From an uncultured Prevotellaceae bacterium (GTDB lineage Bacteria; Bacteroidota; Bacteroidia; Bacteroidales; Muribaculaceae), in contig USOC01000089.1 of the NCBI GenBank assembly GCA_900556245.1, positions 1 through 5,575 of the forward strand: a stretch of 5,575 bases of DNA, given 5' to 3'. The notes beneath the pieces are model-generated. The model did not search any database. It worked only from the letters and a program-made list of their open reading frames with translations, and was not told where the DNA came from. Shown here in pieces: positions 1 to 5,575 of this stretch. Position numbers and translations under genes: made by a program. Every line of letters starts with the position of its first letter. Position 1 is the first letter of the stretch.

Positions 1-1462
1 TGTCGATGTTGAACATCGGAGTGATCAGCCATGCGTCGAACGGAGCCTTTCCGTTGTATCCTGAGAATGTAGCGTAGACGTTTTCGCTGAAGTTACGCAT
101 CGACCATTGCTTGTCTCCCTTGGCGTAGGCAGTGGTCCATCCTTCACCGAGTAGGTTGCTTGCGGAGAGGTCAATCCATCCCTTGTCGTTTGCCTGGCTC
201 TTGAAGCCGTCGAAGTTCTGTTCGAGCTGGGTCAGGGTGACAACTGCGTTAAAGACGAACTCGTCGGCAGCTCCGGTGTTTTTGGTGATGCCTGCCATGC
301 CGAGAACTTTGTCGAAAGAGCCTTTCAGCATGATTTCCGAGCCGAGGTTGTCGGGATTGTCGGCAAGGTTGGCTGTCGTGCGGAGGGCGGAACCTTGCGG
401 CAGTTCGATAGCCAGGCATTTTGTGAAGTCTCTTTCGCCTGCGGAAGCCGCGATAATCAGAGTGTTAGGCAGAGAGAACGGAGCGTTCCATTCGATGTCG
501 TTGTTACCGGTCACGTCGGTGACACCGCCGGCTACAGCTCCAACGATATAGCCTTTCACCCAGCCTGACTGCTTTGTCTGGCCTTCGATGGCTTGGTCTA
601 CGGTGAACGGATTGGTCTTCGAACCCGGCAGCGTTTCGCCGAAGATGCAGTCTTCATAAGAGCGGAGTTCGAGTTGCCAAGTGCTGTTGAAGTAGCTGAG
701 GATACCTACTACCGAACCTACGCCTTCCGGCAGAGTCTTGTTGTAGAAGTTGGCGTATCCGCTGGTACGCACGGTCAGAGACGCTGTTCCGTCATTGATG
801 TTTTGCGATGTGTTTTGCTGATAGACGGCGAAAGTGGCCTTGCCGCCGTTTTCAAACTGCACGTTGTCGAAACGCACGAGCTGGCTTTGCATCTTGATGA
901 TGCCTTCCTTGTCGGTCGGAAGGGCGCTGATTGTCGTTTCGAAGGTGTCCATCTTTTCCGGTTCGGGCAGACCGTTGAGCTGGGTGTGAGCCTGCATCAT
1001 TTCGAGTGGCATGCGTGTCATCTGCCAACCGAACTGTTCAGAGTATTCCGGCAGACCCATCTGCTGTAGGGCCGCATATTTTCCGATGTACATATCCGTA
1101 GCGTCGATGACGATTTCCTGCCCCGGACGGTAGGAGTTATAGAGGCTGTTGGCATCGATGGAGAGCGTCAGCGCTGCAGTTTCGTCTTGGATGACCAGCT
1201 TTTTGTAGATGTTGCCGGCAGCGTCTGAGCTGATGACGCGTCCTTTGATGATGTAGTGGTCGCCGTTCTCTTTGGTTTTGATTGTGTCGGCGCTGTTTGC
1301 TTCTTCCGTCCAGTACTTGGTCTTAAGTTCAAGGATGGTCGTGTTTGCTTCGATTGTCGCTACCGGGCCGTCAAGAGGCGGGGTGTCCCAATTGTCTTCA
1401 CAACTCGCAAGACCGAGTGAGGCAAACAACAGTGCTGTCAGATATAACTTAATGTGTTTCAT
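1..1462 (-). CDS. Surface lipoprotein with DUF5689-like and DUF6359-like OB-fold domains and a C-terminal jelly-roll-like domain (3' end outside window)
   Basis: Seen: 487 codons are open from the ATG at 1462 to the window edge, with no stop. Residues 1-21 form a lipoprotein signal (charged start, hydrophobic core, lipobox LASC, Cys21). Cys21 is followed by EDNWD, an acidic stretch resembling the Bacteroidota signal that sends lipoproteins to the outer face of the outer membrane. Residues about 35-250 look like a DUF5689 domain (HYIIKGRVISSD, then KLVIQDETAALTLSID, typical OB-fold strands). Residues about 283-400 look like DUF6359 (NPFTVDQAIEG, WVKGYIVGAV, later EIMLKGSFDKVLGMAGI). From about residue 410 (LEQNFDGF, later WLITPMFNID) it resembles choice-of-anchor-J/jelly-roll modules; this domain is cut by the edge. 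The gene starts 47 bases after the receptor stop, without a terminator, so it is probably co-transcribed. Inferred role: substrate-binding partner of the receptor. The ligand is unknown. Domain names come from pattern memory, not a search. Confidence 0.88.
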   Translation of the reverse strand, partial: MKHIKLYLTALLFASLGLASCEDNWDTPPLDGPVATIEANTTILELKTKYWTEEANSADTIKTKENGDHYIIKGRVISSDAAGNIYKKLVIQDETAALTLSIDANSLYNSYRPGQEIVIDATDMYIGKYAALQQMGLPEYSEQFGWQMTRMPLEMMQAHTQLNGLPEPEKMDTFETTISALPTDKEGIIKMQSQLVRFDNVQFENGGKATFAVYQQNTSQNINDGTASLTVRTSGYANFYNKTLPEGVGSVVGILSYFNSTWQLELRSYEDCIFGETLPGSKTNPFTVDQAIEGQTKQSGWVKGYIVGAVAGGVTDVTGNNDIEWNAPFSLPNTLIIAASAGERDFTKCLAIELPQGSALRTTANLADNPDNLGSEIMLKGSFDKVLGMAGITKNTGAADEFVFNAVVTLTQLEQNFDGFKSQANDKGWIDLSASNLLGEGWTTAYAKGDKQWSMRNFSENVYATFSGYNGKAPFDAWLITPMFNID

Positions 1463-1509
1463 CTTTATGAATGATATTTATTGTTTTTACTAATTGAGTT
1501 GTTTCAAAG

Positions 1510-4254
1510 TTAGAACCGTATGCCCACGTTTGCAAAGATTCTGATGCCTTGGGCGTAGTAGAAGCGGCTCGGATATTTGTTGACGTCGTAGTTCCGGTAG
1601 TCGAAGCGGCTCTGTTGGTAACCTCCGGTCTGGATGTTTTTCTTGTTGAGCAGGTTGTTGACGCTCAGGTTGAAGTTCATAGAGACTTTACGGTTGATGT
1701 AGACAACTTTTCCGACGCTTAGGTTGAGCACAAATGCGTCGCGGAGCTTCTCTTGGTTGGTGATTTCTTTCACCTTTTCCACATACTGTTCTTTGTTTTC
1801 AACGAAAGAAGCAAGCCCCGGCATCATTTCGTGGCGGATTGGAGAGAGGTCGATGTAAGAGTCGCCCATCCAAGTTCCGTTCACTTCGAAGAACCACATG
1901 TGCGGTGCATTGTAGTTGATAGAGAGGCTTCCCGCAGTTTGCGGAGTTCCGCCAACGTAGAAATTCTTCAGGTAGACAGTTTGCGTAGTGTCTGCCTGTA
2001 CTCCGTTTTCAAAGCTACGCGTGCCTTTCGGGCGGTTTTTGTACTGGTAGCGTGAGAATGTTCCTGCGAACGAAACGGTGAGGTCCGGAGTAATCTTGTA
2101 GGCCAATCCCACTTCGATGCCTTTATAGGTCTTGTTGACGCCTGTGAGGACGAAGTTGGTGTAGGTGGAGAAGTTGTCGTCGTAGAAAGAAGAACGCTCA
2201 GTGCCGTCGTACATATTTGTCCAGAATCCGGTGATTGTACCGCGGAAACGACTATAGTTGAACGAGTAGCTGAGGTCGGCTGAGAATATTCTTTCGCTTT
2301 TCAGGTCAGTTGTAATGTCGTCCTTGATACGCGGCGCAATGTAGGCGTTGTCTGCGAGCGGAGCGCGAGATCCATAGGATGCGTTAAACACAAAGAAGTT
2401 GTGTCCGTCCAGCTTGTAGGTAGCGCCGGCTTTGACCATTCCGTTGTCGAAGCGGTGGGCGATGCCTTTTCCGTAAGAGTTGAGCGGAGCGCGTCCGTTG
2501 CGCATCTTTCCGTCGCGCTGGAATTGCGTGTACGACAATTTGAGACCGTAGTTGATGTCCCAGTGGTCAAGGTTAATCATATTCTGAATCCACGCATTGG
2601 CGATGATTGAATTGATGTCGTAGTGGTAGCCGAACTTGTCGCCGTCCGTCACTTTGCGGTTCGGGTTGTTCAGGTCGTTCTGGAGCATCCAGTCTCGATC
2701 CGGGAAGTCGCGTTCGGCGAATTGGTCGGTGTCTGTCCAGTAGTCGCCGCCAAGCAGGTCGCGTATTGTCTTGTAGTAGATGGCACGCGTATAGTTCAAT
2801 CCGATGCCTGCCTGCAGCGTCATGTGCTCGTTCAGGCGGTGGTTGAGGGTTGAGTTGAAGAACGCGTTGATCTGGTTGCTGTGGCGGTTTTCGAGAATGT
2901 AGGTAGACCCTCTGTAGGGTTCGCCAGTCTGTTCGTGGTTAAGTTTTGAAAGTTGGTTGACGCGGTATAGACTGTTCCAGTCAATTTGTCGTTGGCTTTC
3001 GTTGTTGCGCCACAGGTCGGTATAGTAGTCGAACGCTTCCTGGTTGTCTTTGTAGTATGATGGCAGGTAGCGGTAGTAGTCCGGTCGGGGGTCGGCGGCA
3101 TTATACCAGTTGAGTGCCGACGAGGAATACATCGAGTATCGGAAAGCGGCGCCTGTATTGAGCGTTGTCCCTGTTTTTGGTTTCCATACCCAATTGATGA
3201 TAGCTGTCGGGTCGAACGATTCTACGATGCGTGCGGCGCGTTTTTTTCCGTCTTGCCATCCCCAGTTGGGGTTGTACATATAGGAGTCGGCCAATTCGTA
3301 GACTTCTTCGTAGGTCGCCGAAGAAGTGGCGCGTTGTGTCGGAGCTCCGTAGAGAGTGATGCTCAGGCTGTTTTGCTGGTTGAACATTTTCTGTAGTGAC
3401 AAAAACAGACCGCCGGAGTGGTAGAACGTACCTTCGGTGATGCCTTCCTTGCTATAACGTCCTACGGCGGAGAGGGTAAATGCCCATCCGTTCGGATTTA
3501 GCCCGGTAGAGTAGGTGATCATGCCACGGGTGGAGTATGCGCCGTTGGTGTATGAAACCGTACCTCTGAACCCCGGTGCATAGTCAGCGGCCATGGCGTT
3601 GATGTTGGATGCTCCGCCGATTTCTCCGAGAGAGAAGCTGGATGCAGTCAGCCCATTGCTGACGGAGCGGCTTTTAAAGGCTTGGTTCATACCGCCGAGT
3701 GTTGAGTAGTTGAACCGTCCTCTGATGGCATCGGTGAATTGAACGCCGTTGATGAACATCTGCGAGTATTCCTGGTCGTAACCGCGGATGCGGAACCTCA
3801 TGGTGCTGAAGTCGTAGCTGGTGGCGTTGTAGTAGATGTCGTCCGACGATCCTGAAAGGATGCCGATTGACTGGTCGTTGCCTTCCTCATCTTCCAATTG
3901 GTTTTCGTCGAGAACGGCAAAATCGCTGTAAGTATTTCCGGAAGTGTCCGGTTGCATCTTCATCTCGCCCAAGTCTTCAATGACTTTGCTCATGATTGTC
4001 AACTCTTTGACGATGTCAGAGTATCCATAGGCGATGATTGTCAGGGTCTCTTGTGCCGGTTTGGCCGAAGAGATGAGGAAGTCGCCGCTTGGTCCGGTGA
4101 GGGCGGTTGCTCCCTGATTGTTCAGGATGACGGTCGCTCCTGCCACAGGCAGTCCGCTCTCGGCATCGACAACTACACCGCGCACGCCACAGTCCTGCGC
4201 AAAAGCAGGCCAAATGGAGATGGCGAGTAGAAGGAAAAATAGTTTGATTCTCAT
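1510..4254 (-). CDS. TonB-dependent outer-membrane receptor with N-terminal carboxypeptidase-regulatory-like domain
   Basis: Seen: a complete 914-residue protein. Residues 1-19 are a Sec signal peptide ending AFA, cleaved before Q20. Residues about 22-95 form a carboxypeptidase-D-regulatory-like beta-sandwich (GVVVDAESGLPVAGATV, then a G-x-F-type turn and YGY). F112-AVLDENQLEDEE is an acidic linker where a TonB-contacting box would be expected. The plug follows at about 130-235, with RFRIRGYD and INGVQF near 150-172 and an EIGGASNINAMA stretch. The rest is an aromatic-rich beta-barrel, and the chain ends in the strand IFANVGIRF with terminal Phe, the usual outer-membrane insertion signal. Known: such receptors import bound ligands across the outer membrane using TonB-ExbBD energy. 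It is shorter than typical SusC proteins and has no SusD neighbour here; instead it sits 36 bases after the nuclease gene and 47 before the lipoprotein. Inferred: uptake of a nucleic-acid-derived or other phosphoester nutrient. The substrate cannot be read from sequence. Confidence 0.95.
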   Translation of the reverse strand: MRIKLFFLLLAISIWPAFAQDCGVRGVVVDAESGLPVAGATVILNNQGATALTGPSGDFLISSAKPAQETLTIIAYGYSDIVKELTIMSKVIEDLGEMKMQPDTSGNTYSDFAVLDENQLEDEEGNDQSIGILSGSSDDIYYNATSYDFSTMRFRIRGYDQEYSQMFINGVQFTDAIRGRFNYSTLGGMNQAFKSRSVSNGLTASSFSLGEIGGASNINAMAADYAPGFRGTVSYTNGAYSTRGMITYSTGLNPNGWAFTLSAVGRYSKEGITEGTFYHSGGLFLSLQKMFNQQNSLSITLYGAPTQRATSSATYEEVYELADSYMYNPNWGWQDGKKRAARIVESFDPTAIINWVWKPKTGTTLNTGAAFRYSMYSSSALNWYNAADPRPDYYRYLPSYYKDNQEAFDYYTDLWRNNESQRQIDWNSLYRVNQLSKLNHEQTGEPYRGSTYILENRHSNQINAFFNSTLNHRLNEHMTLQAGIGLNYTRAIYYKTIRDLLGGDYWTDTDQFAERDFPDRDWMLQNDLNNPNRKVTDGDKFGYHYDINSIIANAWIQNMINLDHWDINYGLKLSYTQFQRDGKMRNGRAPLNSYGKGIAHRFDNGMVKAGATYKLDGHNFFVFNASYGSRAPLADNAYIAPRIKDDITTDLKSERIFSADLSYSFNYSRFRGTITGFWTNMYDGTERSSFYDDNFSTYTNFVLTGVNKTYKGIEVGLAYKITPDLTVSFAGTFSRYQYKNRPKGTRSFENGVQADTTQTVYLKNFYVGGTPQTAGSLSINYNAPHMWFFEVNGTWMGDSYIDLSPIRHEMMPGLASFVENKEQYVEKVKEITNQEKLRDAFVLNLSVGKVVYINRKVSMNFNLSVNNLLNKKNIQTGGYQQSRFDYRNYDVNKYPSRFYYAQGIRIFANVGIRF

Positions 4255-4290
4255 AAAACTATGGGTTAAAAAATTAAGATTGATATATTA

Positions 4291-5337
4291 TTAGTTTTTG
4301 ATTTCTTTGATCAGGAATACCTGGGTGGGATAGTGGTCGCTGAAACCGTTGAGGTAGATGCCGGAAGCGAAAGTTCTCCGGGGATAGCCTTTGCGGTCGC
4401 CTTCGGTCTCTTTCAGTCCGGGAATGTCGTTGTGGACTTTACACTTGAAGTATTTCAGCGTTGAGCGGTCTTTTCCAAGGGTGTTGTCATTGATGATAAT
4501 CTGGTCAAAAAGATTCCATTGTCCTTTGTAGGCCAGCGTGCCGATTCCTTTGTCGAGCACTTCCCACCACGGGTTGAACCATCCTCCCTTTTCCACTTCC
4601 TTCTCTTTTTTCTTTGCGCCGATTATTTTTGCGCAACTGTCGTTTGACGGGTCGTCGTTCAAGTCGCCCATAATGAATATTTTCTGATTGGGATTGACGC
4701 TAAGTACGGAGTCTGCGATTTGTTTTGAAAGGGCTGCCGCCGCTTCGCGAAGGTAGCTTGACTGCTGCTGTCCTCCGAGGCGTGACGGCCAGTGGTTGAC
4801 GATGATGCTGACAGGCTCACCGAGAAGCAGTCCGCTGACGCAGGTCTGGTCTCGGGTGCGGAAAGTCTCATAGCCGGGAATTTTCAGTGTGTGGTGAGTG
4901 GCGTTGAGCGGCCGGAACATGCGGGGGTTGTAGAGCATCGCTACGTCGACGCCACGGCGGTCAGGTGAGTCGTGGTGGATGATTTGGTAGTTGCAGTCTT
5001 TGATTTGGGGATCTTTTACCAGATCTTCCAGAACCGAACGGTTTTCGATTTCCGACACGCCGATTACGGCCGGTCCCATCGGTGTGATGTCTGTCTTTAA
5101 TTGGCTGATGGCGTAGGCCATATTGTGGATTTTGTTCCAAAATTATGTTCCGTCCCATATCCGGTTGCCTTTGACGGTGTATTCAAGGTCGTACATCCCG
5201 TTGTTGTTGATTGTGTCGAATAGGTTTTCCAAATTGTAGAAAGCCACACCGGCCACTTGATAGCGTTTTTTCGGGCTTGCCGTTACCGACGGAAGCAGTA
5301 GCAGAGCTGCAAAGGCGAGAAGTAAGATTCGTTTCAT
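4291..5337 (-). pseudogene. Exported endonuclease/exonuclease/phosphatase (EEP) family protein, interrupted by an in-frame TAA at codon 65
   Basis: Seen: read through the stop, this is one 348-codon frame. Residues 1-20 are a Sec signal peptide (MKR, long Leu-rich core, VTA cleavage site), with no lipobox. The EEP motifs appear in order: YNLENLFD (34-41, metal-site Asn), GVSEIEN (93-99, catalytic Glu at 96), HHDSPDRRGVDVA (121-133), NHWPSR (181-186), GDLNDDP (224-230) and SDHYP (333-337, catalytic Asp-His pair). Codon 65 is TAA at 5143-5145; FWNKIHN then leads in the same frame into MAYAISQL. The Met at 5121 opens the long 276-codon downstream part but lies inside conserved family sequence, so I do not take it as the true start. 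Known: EEP enzymes are metal-dependent phosphodiesterases/nucleases or phosphatases. As read, the N-terminal piece is only a signal peptide plus the first motif, and the rest lacks both. The cause may be a fresh nonsense mutation or a base-call error; nothing else has decayed. It is first in the probable operon. Confidence 0.85.
5143..5145 (-). other. Premature in-frame TAA stop inside the EEP nuclease gene
   Basis: The minus strand reads ACA TAA TTT TGG AAC AAA ATC CAC AAT ATG. The codons on both sides stay in one frame, so this is a substitution-type stop and not a frameshift. By memory of related proteins, this place usually carries Lys or another polar residue before an aromatic one. AAA, CAA or GAA would each become TAA by one base change. 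The stop is followed by T, a context favouring efficient termination, and no readthrough structure is evident. Confidence 0.9.
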
Positions 5338-5575
5338 CAGGCTTTTAGTTTTATTATATGCAAAATTACAAAAAATAGGAACATCAAAAATAACAAAAAT
5401 TTATCATAACCAAGAAAATTTAGAAAAGAATTTGTCTAAAATGTAGAATTATAGGTTTTTCAGGTCTGTTCAGGAGGTCGCCGACGGGGAAAATGGCGGA
5501 CAGGTGCGGCGCAGTCAGGGTTGTTAATAACTTTTTCAAAAAAGGAGAGGCTGACATTATTATATATTAGCAAAT
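5338..5575. other. Intergenic region: AT-rich leader plus a GC-richer islet of unknown nature
   Basis: The part from 5338 to about 5458 is very AT-rich and carries the candidate promoter. From about 5459 to 5520 the composition becomes GC-rich, then returns to AT-rich. The islet holds a 6-base direct repeat TTCAGG at 5459-5464 and 5469-5474, exactly 10 bases apart. It also holds a 45-codon minus-strand frame (ATG 5557, stop 5420; starts MSASPFLKKLLTTLTAP), which has no good leader and no family I recognise. GTTGTTAATAAC at 5520-5531 is an imperfect palindrome and a weak DnaA-box-like match. I see no tRNA, terminator hairpin or recognisable end of a neighbouring gene. Confidence 0.5.
5361..5392 (-). 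promoter_or_regulatory. Candidate Bacteroidota-type promoter of the nuclease-receptor-lipoprotein operon
   Basis: The minus strand has two matches to the -7 consensus TAnnTTTG just upstream of the first gene: TAATTTTG (5368-5361) and TATTTTTG (5392-5385). For the first, the nearest TTTG copies lie 16 bases (5388-5385) and 25 bases (5397-5394) upstream, on either side of the usual spacing of about 20. For the second, CTTG at 5414-5411 lies 18 bases upstream, a near match to the -33 element. Transcription would start about 18 or 42 bases before the ATG at 5337. The tract is AT-rich, so chance matches are possible. The assignment rests on position and consensus alone. Confidence 0.45.

Noticed and set aside
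132..1493. Plus-strand open frames of 139, 158 and 73 codons
   Set aside because: They are antisense to the lipoprotein gene, contain no recognisable domain or signal, and follow from its codon bias. The minus-strand frame has a clear lipoprotein signal and domain structure.
1463..1509. Possible terminator or separate promoter between receptor and lipoprotein
   Set aside because: No inverted repeat with a T-run is visible and there is no TAnnTTTG element; the gap reads as a simple A/T-rich leader. The same holds for 4255-4290.
1753..4230. Several 65-110 codon frames on both strands within the receptor gene
   Set aside because: All lie inside the 914-residue receptor in other frames, with low-complexity Thr/Arg/Ser- or Val-rich translations typical of shadow frames.
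4659..4871. A 70-codon minus-strand frame in the nuclease gene
   Set aside because: It is a shifted frame covering the region that encodes the NHWPSR and GDLNDDP motifs; the translation is Ser/Arg-rich noise.
4291..5121. A separate 276-residue nuclease starting at the Met at 5121
   Set aside because: This Met sits in conserved internal sequence (NMAYAISQL), has no leader of its own, and the product would lack the export signal and the first EEP motif. Reinitiation is possible but is not the native gene model.
4961..5158. A 65-codon minus-strand frame bridging the nuclease stop
   Set aside because: It overlaps both halves of the nuclease in a different frame and has no family motif. The nuclease halves are already in frame with each other, so no frameshift into this frame is needed.
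5522..5530. DnaA-box-like sequence (TTATTAACA on the minus strand)
   Set aside because: Only about 7 of 9 positions fit, it is a single copy in AT-rich DNA, and there is no cluster or origin gene nearby.

Overview
The window looks like chromosomal DNA of a Bacteroidales (Bacteroidota) bacterium. The evidence is a TonB-dependent receptor with an N-terminal carboxypeptidase-regulatory-like domain, a lipoprotein whose Cys is followed by acidic residues (the Bacteroidota surface-export pattern), A-rich leaders without a clear Shine-Dalgarno sequence, and a TAnnTTTG-type promoter element. Coding DNA is roughly half GC and the leaders are very AT-rich. I cannot name the genus from sequence alone.

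All recognisable genes lie on the minus strand and read from right to left. (1) 5337-4291 is a secreted endonuclease/exonuclease/phosphatase (EEP) family protein. It is interrupted after codon 64 by one in-frame TAA, and the frame and all later catalytic motifs continue intact behind it. (2) 4254-1510 is a 914-residue TonB-dependent outer-membrane receptor. (3) 1462-1 is a surface lipoprotein with two OB-fold-like domains (DUF5689-like, then DUF6359-like) and the start of a jelly-roll-like domain; its 3' end lies beyond the window. The gaps are 36 and 47 bases, with no terminator hairpin in either, so the three genes are probably one transcript. The likely promoter is in the AT-rich stretch just right of 5337. 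The rest of the right edge (to 5575) holds no gene I can support, only a GC-richer islet of unknown nature.

Read as a unit, the genes suggest a nutrient-uptake system. A surface lipoprotein with OB-fold domains would bind substrate, a TonB-dependent barrel would import it, and an exported phosphoesterase/nuclease would cut it. OB folds plus an EEP enzyme make nucleic acid or another phosphodiester a reasonable guess at the substrate, but the sequence does not prove it. There is no SusD-like partner in the window, so the DUF5689-type lipoprotein may fill that place. The premature stop in the nuclease gene is the main anomaly. Many other open frames on the plus strand and in shifted minus frames are shadows of these three genes.
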